DNA of 64,000 bases, taken from the NCBI GenBank assembly GCA_035048495.1, contig CM068552.1, positions 19,160,154 to 19,224,153 on the forward strand. Direction: 5' to 3'. The notes under the pieces are model-generated. The model saw only the letters and a list, made by a program, of their open reading frames with translations, was not told the origin of the DNA and made no database searches. Positions within the stretch are counted from its first letter, which is position 1; every line of letters starts with the position of its first letter. Positions 24,401-36,294 of the stretch are shown in pieces. This DNA comes from Euptelea pleiosperma. Its lineage: Eukaryota > Streptophyta > Magnoliopsida > Ranunculales > Eupteleaceae. A program made the translations under genes and the position numbers.

Positions 24401-27400
24401 GGGTTCAATTCTTTTTTCAGTCTTGTTGGTTCTGGAAATTTTTTAATTTGTGTTTCTGGTTACCTTGTAATCTGTGTTTATCTACTGAGTTTTATTGGAG
24501 ATCACATAGTTGTTTTACTTCTATTGAACATACTGTTACACTTGTTTTGTCTAAGATTAAAAATACGTTAGATAACTTGTAAATCCAGAGGTAGATAACC
24601 CCGATCAATAGGCAGACGGACATCAATCTATCCACCCACTGCACACTAGGCCATAGGCAGGGCGGGCATTGTGCCTTGTGCCTAGGTGTTTGTCTTATTT
24701 GTCTCTGATAACAATAATTACCAAATATATAAAGAACTAACAACTACCAAACAACTGAAAAGTTATCACGATCTATCAATTATCTATTTAGCATCAAGTT
24801 AAAAACAACCAAAAATATAATTTTCTGATACAAAAGCAATGTATAATCCTAATAAACAGATTATTTATTTTTTTGATGTAGATACTTACCTTAAGAAGTA
24901 GGTCTAGTATCTTACAGGAAAAAAAAAAAAAAAACCTCAGTGATTCTATGTGCAAGCTAGTGCCTCCAAGTATATGTCTGATGGACATGCCTTGATATTG
25001 AGGCTTATTCCATTAGATTATTTCTCAAGTTCCAGTAAGTAACAAAGGAGAACTAAAAATAAGTATAGGAAACATGAACACATAAACTGTGATTGAGATC
25101 AGATCATTGGATCGAGAATTTTTCCATAACTTCCCAACCAACTTGATTTTTCTGTTAAGACAAAAACTACTCTACCATCGAAGAAGCGAGCAGATAAGGC
25201 ACTTAAGCATCAAACACAAAATAAGTTTATGATGCATGAGGCACAAAAGTTGATATTTCATTAGCATAACTAAATTATGTTGAAATTTCAACCAAGAAAA
25301 CCCTTTTATGAATATACTAATAAAATTCTAGCTTCCACAGTAGATGTCAAGGCAATTTGTACAAAGCTAACAAAAATGTCACAGTATAGTAAGAATCCAT
25401 AAATTCTTGTGAAAATTATAGAGGGCCATAAATCTTTGCTGGCCTAAAACTCTCCAAGAAGGTCTAAAAACTCTCTAACATGATCTTAACTTACATTATT
25501 TATCCCAAGATAAGATAATAGCAAGAGGAAAAAAGAGGAACACCACAGCCAAATTTTTTACATCTAAATAAGAGAATCTTAACATTCACATGGGGAGACC
25601 AGTGCCCCATGGGTCGGGGATGCAGCAGCCAAGCCCATAAACAAGCTTAACCCAACTCTCACCTGAAAAGGTAATGAACTTATTTTCAGTTGCTGAAAAT
25701 TCTAGTCCCATAAATACTTGATTTGTGAATTAGTAGATGGAAACTCTACCTTCACTGTGGTAGGTAACATGCTTAAATTTAAGTACTATTGTTAACATTT
25801 AACAGGGTTTAGGAGAGTTAATGACATGGTCCTAAAACCCTTAGTTTTCTAAATTCATTAAAAAAAATCCTAACCAAAACAGCTCTTAGATTATGAGATT
25901 AAGGTAACTCAAGTCAGAAATATTCTGAAAGCATTCACACTTTAAATTACAAACTAATAGACAAAATATATGGAGCAGGGTTTCATCACCCTCAGCCAAA
26001 CCATTCACCTGATGTTGCACAAATCACCCATCCATGTACATGCGGACTGTCTGGTCTTCTTTCCAAGGGCGTCAAGCATTGAATTGATGGAGATAGTGCA
26101 TGATTTTGGCATTTCTTCAAACACTTTTCGGGAATCCGGAAGGACTCCGAAAGAAACTATTTTTTCAAATTCTCAAAATTCCATTCAAGGTATTTACACA
26201 CCACATTTTCTTGACTGGGTCATAAAAGAGACTATTTTTAAATTCTCAAAATTCCCAAATCATTTGTTTCTTTCTGAAAATTGGGAAAGAATGTTCAGAT
26301 TCAAAAAATTTCTGAACAAATTAGACTGAAATCAAAGTTGATCCTCTATGATAATTTTAAAATCTAATTATAATTCTTTGTAAGCAAATTTGAAATGCGA
26401 AGGATGCAGATTTAAAAGACGCAAATGCCAAGAAACTATGCAATAGCAATGCAAGAAGACAAGCATGAACCCTCAATACCACGTTACACACCAATATAGA
26501 ATGCAAGTATATCAAAAGAGAATCGGGACTGAGATTCACAATAGAAAAAAGAAGAAGCAAACCCTCGTATGTGGATGCAGCAAAGAATGTCGAATGTGAA
26601 GCTAAATCTTCTAGTCTCAAACAAGTTTCCAACGTCTAGGAGAGTATTAGAAATGACTCATAGGGTTCGGCAAAACATCTATGGTTCTACCGCTGCATCA
26701 AGGGTTCAGCCAAACATCCATACGATCAAAAATCTCTAATTTATAGCCCCAAAAATCATGAAATTTTTAATTAAAATAAGAAATAACTTACTCTTACCTG
26801 AGGTAGGTGGATGGTGGAGGAGTGATATTCGCTCAAAAGTGCTTATTTTAAGTAATTATCCTTTTAGCGTTATTGCATTCTCCTATGTTAAAATGCTCTA
26901 TTTATCTACTTTTCTACGTAAGAGTCTCTTTTGTTGCGTAGAACATACTTTTCTGGACGAAATGGTATATTTGCATGCATTAAACACATTTTCGGAAGTC
27001 TAGACATGAAGTCATTCTGATAGAGTCTCATTACGCGCTTCTTCTATCGTAGGAAACCCCGATGGGACAATTCTCGAGACTTGCGAGCCCACATCGATCA
27101 GGAAAGTCTATTATCAAAGCTTAAAGAGCCCACATGCTATGACTAGAAGATATGGGCCAAATATGGGCTGAATAAGAGGACCAAAAGGCCGGCCCAAAGA
27201 ACGAAGAGAGTAGGAGAGCCAATGACCAAGAGACGGACTAAAGCGTTTAAAGCCACATGAGTCAGCAAAGAATGATAGTCTACTCTACTGGAGAAGCGTG
27301 AGGATGGTCACAGTGAAGACCAGGGTTCCAGACCCTCTGTCAATACTTTTATCTCTATTTTTTTGCTATTTTCTCTCTCATCTCTCCTTATTCTTTCTCT

Positions 27401-30352
27401 CTCTTCATCTCTCGGTCCTCGAATCTACTGACCTAACCCCAGAACTCCTGCCCATTGGCTCTATCTCATCTCCCTTAGCTTTCTGACCGTTGGATCTTCC
27501 ATCGGACCGTTGGATCTTCAATCGGACCGTTGGATCTCTCTAGATCCGTCGATCTACCAATCTGGGTCCCAATCAAGTCACCATCCATCTGATCGCCATC
27601 AGACTGTCTGTCACATCATCTTGTGAGACGATGGACATCATCAATCCATGTGGGCCAGTAGCCGGGCCCATCATCATCGACCCGATGTCCGACCAGTTAG
27701 TGGACCCCGTGAATTTCTAAATAATTTTAATTAAATTTTAAAAAATGGGGGGTCCACTAAATGGGGACATTCCCCAAAGGAAAGTAGTGTTTTACTTAAA
27801 AAAAAAATTATTTTTTATTTCAAAAATTCCCTAATTTCCATTAATGGAAACTAGGGAGCTTTAAAAGGGGAAGGAGAAGGGTTCTTTGGAACCCTAATCC
27901 CCCTCCCATCTCTTTCTCTCCTTCCCCATAACCATTCTCGACCTTTTCCTCTCCTCCTTCTCCTTCTTTTCCTTTCTTTCTTCTTCTTCCTTTCTTCTTC
28001 TTCATCTTCTCTTTTTCCGGCGAGAACCTGCAACTCCGGCAAGTTCATCTTCCACGCCTTCTTCTTCTCTTCCGCCCTTCTCCTCTTCTATTTCCCCTGC
28101 TCACCAACCAACGAACCATCCTCTCCTTCTCGTTCTTCTTTCTTCTTCTTTTTCTTCTTCTTCTTCTTTATATCTTCGCTGGAGTTGCCTGCAACTCCGG
28201 CCGTCTCCGCCTTCTTCTTCTTCCTTTCTTCTTCTCTTTTTTCCTTCTCTCTTTGCTGCTGCACGACCGCTAGCCTCCCGCTGCACCTCTACTTGCGCCT
28301 GCAACCAGCAGGCGAGTTCTCAAACTCCACCACCGCCAATCATCACCGCCTGCGCACCACCTTCGCCTCCGCCTGCATGCGCGACCGCCCTCCACACCGC
28401 CTTCTTCTCCGCCCGCCTGCACGATTGCCTCAGGGTCATCCTTCGTGCAGCACAACTACTGCTGCCCGCAACTCCGGTTCTCTCCCACGTTCAAAAAAAT
28501 AAAAAACTTCTCACCGCCCCTCTCTTTTCTTTTCTTGCTTGGAACCCATCTTCTCTCTCTCATAGAGAGAATCGGCGAGTTGCCGGACTGGACTGATCCA
28601 CCTCCACCTGCTGCTACCCTCCACTGTTAGACGCCCTTGCTGCTGCTACATTTCTGCCTCCTCCTCCAATCCCTGCACTTAGCCGCCCCAACTCCAGCAA
28701 CGTGTGCTCCTCCTTTCAGCAAAACAACCACATGCTCCTCCACGCACCTGCCAACATCTCCTGCAACATCACCAGCAACGTCTCCTACTTGCTGGCCGTT
28801 CATCAAGCTGCAACTCTAAACTGTTGCATACCCCAGCAACACACCCCGTGTTTCCACCTGCTCCTTTCATAACCGGCCAGCCACCAGCTGGACAGCAACA
28901 CAATCAGTCACCATTAACGCCGGCCATCCAAGCACCTGCAAATGGAAGGTCCAGCAAGCTCGTTGTTCAACATGCAACACCCACAACTCCTCACAGTTAG
29001 AACGGACCTGCACCTCCGGCATGTCCTTCCTTTAACTCCCTTGCAACTGCTGCACCTACAGCAACCCCTAGCCATCTCCATATTGCCCGTGCTTCACACC
29101 ATGGCAGCATCGCTTCTCCATGGTTCGGGTTCCATGCATGCTTCTCACCTGGCCAAGCCACTTCTCGGACTCCCCAAATCTCCGACTGAACTCGTCAAAT
29201 CATTGGCCGATCAAGGTAAGTCTCTCTAGGTCTTTCTAAAATTTTCTCTCTCTAACTCTCTCTCTAGATCTCCTATTCTCTTCTTCTTTCTCTCTAAAAC
29301 CCTTTAATTTCTCTCTCTATCTCTAGAATTATTTTCTCTCTTTAGTTTCTCTCTCTAGATTTTATCCTTTCTCTAGTTTCTTTTACTTTGCTTTAATCCT
29401 TGTAGTATTTTTACTTTGAGCATTGTAAAAAAAAAAAAAAAAAAAAAAAGGGGGAAATAATGGTATTATTTATGCAGAAGTTTCGTTTAGCTTTCCTTGA
29501 TTGAATTTGATCCAATGTGTTGTTAATTTTCTCATGAGATTAGTGGATGGCTCTCTTTCTAAAATTAAATCAAGCATGTTTTACTTCGCTTCGCCATTCT
29601 CACCCCCTCCATCAATTATCTCCTCAAATTTCTCGTTAAAATCCGTCATTTTATGTCATTGAATTGTGCAAGCTAACCCCGAGTGCGGATCGACATCCGA
29701 CATACTTCCACTATGCAAAGCATAGCTTAATTTTGCAGGAAATCTCGAATAAATTACAAATATGTTGATTCTAGGGTTTTCGTAACTGACGACACGGAAA
29801 AAAACCTACTTTCAAGGAGATTTGAGGGGAAACTCGAATTACAATCCACAAAGGTGGAGATTTGAGGGCTGCAAAGGTGCTCGCGGTAAAAGGCAAGCGG
29901 AGCACCGACGGAGCAATAGTTAAGGCGCACGTAGAGCCCTGTTTGCTGCGTGGACTAGTGGAGCAACGGCCGGCGAGAACAACGACGCAGAGCGAGAGAG
30001 CAGTGAGCAGTGACGAGAGAGAGAGATGGGGAAAGGGCAGAGAGAGATGGGAAAGAATAAAAGAGAGGAGAGGTTTAGATCGGGTTGAGTTTCTATTTTC
30101 TAAAGCATCGGTTTACCCCCAAACCGTACCCTAAACCCCAATAGTTTTCATAACCACGCATTCTAGAAACGCTGTGGCCTCAAAACGGTGGCCATTTTGC
30201 AGCACTTTAAACTACAGATTTTCCTAAAATCGTATTCTTTATTTTTTTAAATAATTTTTTTTATTAATTTGGCTTTTAGGCTTTATTTTTAAATAAAACC
30301 ATAGTCTATTAAATTTTTAACAGTGTAGTCTAAATAGTATTGTGTAGTAGTG
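21425..30352 (-). repeat. Right inverted arm of the CACTA element (with an inserted 3-kb LTR element)
   Basis: Reverse complement of the left arm (2245-8401) with few substitutions. Several chance open frames are the same in both arms, for example a 91-codon frame at 26357-26632 against 2992-3267. It differs by the 2,992-bp insertion at 26823-29814, a 205-bp deletion at 22317/22318, about 100 bp missing near 30185 and about 45 bp extra near 30265-30310. The arm supplies the right CACTA terminus at 30352. Confidence 0.93.
26823..29814. mobile_element. Probable solo LTR (2,992 bp) with 5-bp target duplication
   Basis: The homology between the arms is broken here by sequence starting TGATATTCGCTC and ending CTACTTTCA. 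It is flanked on both sides by AGGAG (26818-26822 and 29815-29819), while the left arm has a single AGGAG (as CTCCT) at the same point. TG..CA ends and a 5-bp duplication identify an LTR-retrotransposon insertion. I find no second copy of the start inside it and no gag/pol reading frame, so a solo LTR is the best reading. Its interior has a TTTAAAA promoter-like site near 27857, a long CT-rich tract (27890-28570) and a run of about 23 A near 29427. Long LTRs of this kind suggest a Ty3/gypsy (Tat/Ogre-like) family. A non-coding LARD-type element is the alternative. Confidence 0.8.
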
Positions 30353-33300
30353 TGTTTTGGGGTTTTATGGGGTAATTAGAACAGACATGTGGGGATGTTA
30401 TTAGTTAGTGAGCCTAGAGAGAAGCTTTGAGTCGAGGGGGGGGCACACTACCTATTCCTGGGACCCCCTATTCACGTTTAGGCCCTGCATTGAGGCCCTG
30501 CACTGGATGCCCTATGAAGGATATTCAATTTCAACAACACTATATTTTTCAACCAATTGCAATAGGCATGACTAAGTTAACAACCAAAGCCAGTCTCTCG
30601 TATGAAAATAGATGGGGACTAATGCCGGATTTCTTAATAACAAAGGACGACAGATCTGCACCGCACACTAAGGGTGTAAATGGGCCAGTCTTGATCCTGG
30701 GCCTGGCTCTATATTTTGAGTAGGCCTGAGTAGGCCTAAGCATGAAATCCTTGGTTATCAATCCAACTTTTCAAACGTTTACCGGCCAGCCTTTGGACAT
30801 GCCATGACCAAATTCCACACCATTTAAAAGAAACTACCATCCGATCAAGGACCTTTGTGAAACAACCTATGAACGGTTCACATTCAATACAAATGTGTAT
30901 TAGTGGTCATCCAATTAAATGGTCAATATTGCTGTAATCGGCCAGGCATTGCTGTGAATTTTGGGCTGTCCCATTACTAGGGCATGAAATTGGCCGGATC
31001 CTATAGATGATCATGATCTGGTTCTGTCTTGATCCAGATCCAGATCTGAACCGTACTCTCTAATCCATATTGAATGACCCAAATCCAGTATATTGATTAG
31101 TTATATAATCACAGATTCACAAACACAATCATCCAAAGGATCCGAATGAATCCAAGACGGCCAAACAGTACTGGATCGTCTTAAGCACATTCAGACCTGA
31201 AATCAATTGGACTCGGGTCAGGTCAGGTCCCCTAGATCCGTAGTCGTCCATTTTGTATTTGGGATACATTTTGAGGATCCAAATCAGTTATAGAATAGGT
31301 GTTGACTGGATCAGGAGGATTGACCCGGTCCTTTTCTTGCAATCCAAATCTAGTTTCCTTATTCGACACAAGTTACTTGGTACGTAACAAATCTATAAAT
31401 ACCCCCCCTATCTTTGTTGTTTAGAGAACCCTAAACTCTTTCTTTCTTTCTTTGCTCTTGGGTGGGTCCCCCATCTGCCTCTCCGAGTTACAGCAGGCTA
31501 TTTGCGACCTTACAATCTAGGTGGGGCCCCCACTCTACTTGCGGGTCTTGATCTCTGTAATCCATGCGGAAAGGCATGCATGTTGTTTTCTCGCAGTTGG
31601 ACAATAGAGGCAAGAGCCGCACGTAGAATGGGGACGCCATCTACACTCTTACGTACGTGTTCGATTGCAACCGGAGATAGTCCGTTACCACAAGGTACGT
31701 GCTTCTACACTTGTACGCAAATGGTTGCATACGTAATTGGTCCCACCTAATGGATCTTGTAGTTGAAAAATCAAGATGGTTGGACAATCTCAACCATCCA
31801 ATTTTCTCGTTTTTTGAAGATGGTTTAGAAAACCAGAAGAATGAAAAACTATATAGCAAGAAAGTCAAATAGATCAGATGGTCTTCTTTTTTTCTGGAGG
31901 AAGATCAGGTGGTCTCTATCATCCAACTGCTTTGATTTTTACCTAGGGAATCCCCAAGGTGGGACATATCAAAAGGTGGGTCCTAAACCCCTGTCCGTGC
32001 AGTGCACAAGCCGGGGTGTACATTTTGACCTGCACCTGCATATGCATGCATGACACATCCCATTGTAGATATATTTCAGTATTCAGGACAATCATGGTGA
32101 AGATGATGATCACAATGAGGTGATCATCTTCACCAAAAATTAGCCTTTGACTCATCTAGAGTGGGCCTGCCTCACCAAAACTTAGCCAAAGTTTCTCAAC
32201 AAGAAAGGAGAGTCTACATATGACATATCCTATGGTGGGCGAAGAAGGTAAACTCTTTATTTCTTTCTTTCTCCATTTGTTAGTACTTCACTTTTCCTGA
32301 TAAGCTTCTTGATTTTTTTTTTTTTTTTGATACTGCTCACAAGTTCTCCAAAGAACTGCTTCACCTACAATGCTGGAATCCATCTCTTCTGCACGAATAT
32401 TTCTTCCAAATCAACTCGATCATGGTAGAAAACAGCATGCTGCTTCAATAGAGCATTCTTTCCTATGTCTACCAATATAGTGTCAACATCAGCAAAATTT
32501 CAAGCCAGTCTTGCCCAACATCAAGCCAACTTTCAACGACTGAATTGGTCCTTGCTGCCACCAATTTATAGAAGGGATACACGACCTCTAATCTAGGTGG
32601 ACTCCCATTCTATGTAAGGACCTTGGTTCTGGCAATCCATGCAGAAAGGCATATGTTCTCCTGCAGTTGGATAACTAAACCAAGAACCAAGAACATAGAT
32701 CTAGTTCTACATGTTCGATTGCAACCTTGATCTTGATTCTGGCAATCCGCCACCAATTAATTTCTTGGTTTGGATATAAAAACCTTTTTTTTTTTTTTGT
32801 GTGAGAGTGAGAAATTTTGTGAGAGACTTTGGTTTTTGGGCTTTTGAATTCTTTGACATATGAACAAAGCAAACCATCAAGCCAACCTTGCCCAACATCA
32901 AGCCAGCCTTCAACGACTGAATCAGTCCTATCTGCCACAAATTTACACAGGTGGACCCACAAATTTACAAGGTCTATGTAAAGACCTTGGTTCTGGCGAT
33001 CCATGCGGAAAGGCAAATTGTTCGATCTCCGGCGCTTGGATAAGTGAACCAAGAACCTTACATAGAATGTGGACACCCTTTAGTTCTACATGTTCGATTG
33101 CAACCTTGATCTTGGTTGTGGCAATCTGCCACCAGTTTCTTGGTTTGGGTATAAAAACCTTTTATAATGTGTAGATTTTTTTTGGTGAGAGTGAGAAATT
33201 TTGTGAGAGACTTTGGCTTTTGGGTGTGGGAAAAGCTCTTCGTTGAAGAAGCTTGTACGCTTTGTAATTTTGTGATCTCCATAATGAAAAAGAAGACTCC

Positions 33301-33488
33301 TTTGTTGTTGCCCGTGGACGTAGGCATACTGCCGAACCACGTAAATATTTGTGTCCCTGTGTTTCTCTTTTTTTTTTTTTTTTTTTACATTATCTTATTT
33401 ACTTTTCTCAACATTACTGACTATGGAGAAAATCCATTACCAGAAGGTAGTGTGTAATTATCACTGTTCCCTACATTGATAATATGAT
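30353..33488 (+). repeat. Copy 1 of the segmental duplication, right-hand part, no gene
   Basis: Matches 36745-38842 of copy 2. Within 32580-33260 a block of about 300 bp occurs twice in tandem, each copy running from a ...GGTGGAC(T/C)CCC-like start through CAACCTTGATCTTG, a TATAAAAACC box and GAGAAATTTTGTGAGAGACT. Copy 2 has it once. The stretch near 33310-33350 reads CCGTGGACGTAGGCA and CCGAACCACGTAAAT, a pattern I associate with the R-U5 part of plant copia LTRs. This suggests a broken LTR. No intact ORF. Confidence 0.6.
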
Positions 33489-33968
33489 CCCATATATACA
33501 TGGTAACGACAATAAACAAGGTAGAGTGGAAAATCTCACCTAAAACTCAAACAACAATGAAGATTTGAATTATTCATTAGTAATAATTGCCATCTCTGCT
33601 TACAATCTATTGACCGTCCAATGAATGATTCACCTCTTTGGTGATACATAACTTAATAAATTTCGATGACGATCTCATCTATCTCATTCTTTTCAAAATG
33701 ATTGGTAGTGTAAGATGTCACCCATTGAATGTTTTCTTTGTTTTGTTTTTGGAAGGCAAACCATTAAATGTTGGGTTCCACCCATAGAGACAAGCTCCAA
33801 ATTGTCCTAATTAAGAAGTCAATACTGAATCAACATAATGTTTGGGATTTTTTTATCTATTCTATGGCCAATCTAAAGACCTCTGCCTTGGGTCTCAGGC
33901 ATGGAAATGTACTCTGGACTGCAGATCTTATAATTGGACATGGAAATACAGCATCCTGCTTCAAATAG
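33489..33968. other. Junction region between the tandem copies, no gene
   Basis: The block 33608-33850 matches about 40190-40440 after copy 2, so it belongs to the duplicated unit. The rest (33489-33607 and 33850-33968) is unmatched AT-rich sequence. Copy 2 starts at about 33969 with the same ...CTTCCTATTAATAGTGTCGA words found at 8-27. Confidence 0.5.
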
Positions 33969-34709
33969 AATTAATCTTCCTATTAATAGTGTCGACATAG
34001 CAGATTTCCTACAGGGATACCCAACATAAACAAGACCATTCTTATGACCTCCTTCTAAAATCCTTGATCTAATCCAGACATCAACATCACTCTTGAAGAT
34101 CTTTATCATCATGAAAAGTTATTGCCATGGTGTACAGCATGTACAGCAACAGGCTAGGTAATGTTCTTTTCCAGAACGTGATCTACATTCCATGAGCTTT
34201 TCGCTCCACTGACACTACTGGAAAAAAAGAAAAAGAACACAAGAAAGGTCACTGAAAACAATCATGTGGGTGATTGCTAAATTCCTATAAATTAAGTTGC
34301 AGTCCCTTAAGGGAGGCAAGAACTCCAACATATAGCATCTTGAAGGTCATCGAGCAAATTAGACAATGAAAATGTTTGTAGTTGTGGAAAAGTCAAGAGT
34401 GGATAACTCAAACACTAACAACAGCAATAGTCAGATGGGTAGCTACAAGCTTAATTGACTCATGGCGGCCCATCTGATGAAGAAATCAGCAAAATAACAA
34501 TCAGATGGAATAAGGGCAAATATTTGCCCCATCCTAATAATAAAGTTGAAAAAGACGCTTATGTCCTTAATTACTAGTAAACTAACTAACACACAAACGG
34601 AAGCCTCTAACACTACCCCTCAAGCTAGAGCACACATTCATGGCTTGGAAGCTGAAAATAATAGAACAAACCCAATCTCTTCCTAATCAAAGGGTACAAC
34701 AATCTCTTT

Positions 34710-35015
34710 GGCCGTGTTTGATTACCAAGTGGGAAAATTGCATTTTCCTTAGGAAAAGACAATTGTCCATTGTTAGATAGCCATTATAAATCTGTATAAT
34801 TTTTCCTAACAAGCCATTTAAATCTGGATAAATTTTCCTACTAAGCCCGGAATCATTTCCCACCCAGATAGGTGAGAATTCATTTTCACATGAAAATACA
34901 CCTTTACTTTCTCACATGATTGAAATATGTGTTCTCAGTTGCAATCAATCAGCCATTTAAGGCATATCCCAGATGTATTTTCTCAGGAAAATTTTCCATG
35001 CAATCAAACATGGCC
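34710..35015. mobile_element. Tourist-like (PIF/Harbinger) MITE, 306 bp
   Basis: Terminal inverted repeats GGCCGTGTTTGATT and AATCAAACATGGCC. The flanks are TTT (34707-34709) and TTA (35016-35018). The unoccupied site in copy 1 (about 737-741) reads CTCTTATAG, so the target was TTA and one flank has mutated. A TTA target and a GGCC.TGTTTG terminus are the PIF/Harbinger signature. It is non-coding and is absent from copy 1. Confidence 0.9.
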
Positions 35016-35706
35016 TTATAGTTACCATTTCCCTCACAAAACTGGAATTGGCTTCTTTGTGCTTTTTTCATTAATGGGAAACTAGATCCAAAGCAATCCA
35101 GGTTTCAGCTTAAATGTCTCATAACATCTTCATGGGAAGATGGACCTCAACACCGTCTCACTTAACATACTTTTAAACAAAAACCATAAAACTCAAAACG
35201 GCAACAGTTCCTAGTAATATACAATGAAAAATAGAAAAGCTAAAACCAAACTTCAATTGCAGAAAGTGTAGAAGAACAAGGACTAACATGGAACCCACAA
35301 ACTTTTCATAAAGAGAAAATCAAAAAAAGAAAGGACAACAAATCTATAATATATTGGGTTTCCAAAAAAAAAACCCACAAAAGCAATCAGCTTTCCAAAC
35401 TAAACGTTTCAAGCTCAAAACTGCAAATACTTCATATTAAACCTTCGGTTAATATTAATTTTTTTTCAAAAGCACCCCTATTTCAACTCCTTCAGGTGCA
35501 GGGATGTGCTTATGCTTCGGACGTCTAGAAAGCGCCATGTCAAACACCGATACACACATCTTGTCATTGTTACATAGCTTTAAAACTAAAACTTTAAGGT
35601 CTGTTAAAAATACTGAAAATGGCACAGATTACACATGCACCACCCACCAACTTTGAGAAATTCATCTTTTTTGCTTTACAAAAATGTCTTGGGTAATAAG
35701 TCATAG

Positions 35707-36029
35707 CTTGAAATTCATGTGTTAGATGAAAAGATGCGTGAGAGACAAGGTATCAGAGTATTAGAGGGCAAATAAGAAAATTTGCAGGCGATAGTTCTTA
35801 ACATCAAGGGGATGATTTTTCTTATCCTGTTTGCAGGGGCTTATTGTTCGAGGACTTTATTTGTCGGTGGGGTCTTCTTTGAACTTGGGACGACAGTTAG
35901 TCGGGTTTGTGTTTTATTTGTGTTTTTGTAACCTTTGCTTTCTATAGGTCAGCTCGACCTCTTTAGCTCAAGCCTGCTATTTCTTGGCGATTGGCCCCAA
36001 TAAAATTTATACTTATCAAAAAAAAATGA
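35707..36029 (+). mobile_element. L1 3' end, copy-2 equivalent of 1440-1732
   Basis: Same decayed ORF2 tail and 3' UTR as copy 1, ending in an A-rich tail after CAATAAAATTTATACTTATC. It was inherited through the segmental duplication and is not an independent insertion. Confidence 0.7.
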
Positions 36030-36294
36030 GACAAGGTTACTCTAGTTATTATTTGTATCCAAACTGTCTTTCATCACTTCTAAGGCTGTTTTACTAGATT
36101 TGACCAAGTGATGTAGGACAAAAAGAAGTTCAATAAGGCCTAGGTTTAGAAAATCATAATTAAGGGTGCACAGGGTTGGAGGGGTTAAGAAAGAGTAATC
36201 AGGGCCTGGTTTGATTGAGAATAAAGTGTAAGATTTGGGGTTATAGTTGGGTAAGATAATGTAGAATTATGGGGCTGGATTAAGGGCTGAACAT

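Larger units (their letters stand above)
2245..30352 (+). mobile_element. 28.1-kb CACTA (En/Spm-type) DNA transposon with ~6-kb inverted arms
   Basis: The element begins CACTACTACACAATACTATT (2245) and ends with the exact inverted complement (to 30352). The perfect inverted match covers the outer 36 bases. It carries the two genes expected of plant CACTA elements in plus orientation: TNPD at 9585-13070, and a Transposase_24/DUF8039/Ulp1 gene at 13203-16382. Both are disabled by stops and frameshifts, so it is not autonomous now. Unlike usual CACTA elements, whose terminal repeats are a few tens of bases, inverted homology runs about 6 kb inward from each end. The 3-bp flanks (AGA at 2242-2244, TGT at 30353-30355) do not match, so there is no target duplication. 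The second tandem copy gives the empty site and shows about 204 bp of target missing. Confidence 0.95.
1..33850 (+). repeat. Tandem segmental duplication, copy 1 (interrupted by a CACTA element)
   Basis: Bases 1-2244 match 33969 to about 36540, and 30353-33488 match 36745-38842, in the same order and orientation with only scattered substitutions. A further block, about 33608-33850, matches about 40190-40440. Copy 1 is therefore one unit of a direct duplication split by the 28.1-kb transposon at 2245-30352. The left boundary may lie before base 1. Copy 1 also carries about 630 bp (about 31580-32205) that copy 2 lacks. No host gene is seen in it. Its contents are L1 3' ends, LTR-like sequence and unidentified AT-rich DNA. 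The match is read directly from the sequence; the extent outside the window is unknown. Confidence 0.93.

Noticed and set aside
27851..29229. Several open frames on both strands rich in Ser, Pro, Arg, Lys and Glu
   Set aside because: They arise from a CT-rich low-complexity tract inside the 2,992-bp probable solo LTR. No domain, start context or splicing supports a protein.
2242..30355. A 3-bp target duplication for the CACTA element
   Set aside because: AGA and TGT do not match. The second tandem copy shows that the right flank is not the original neighbour of the left flank.
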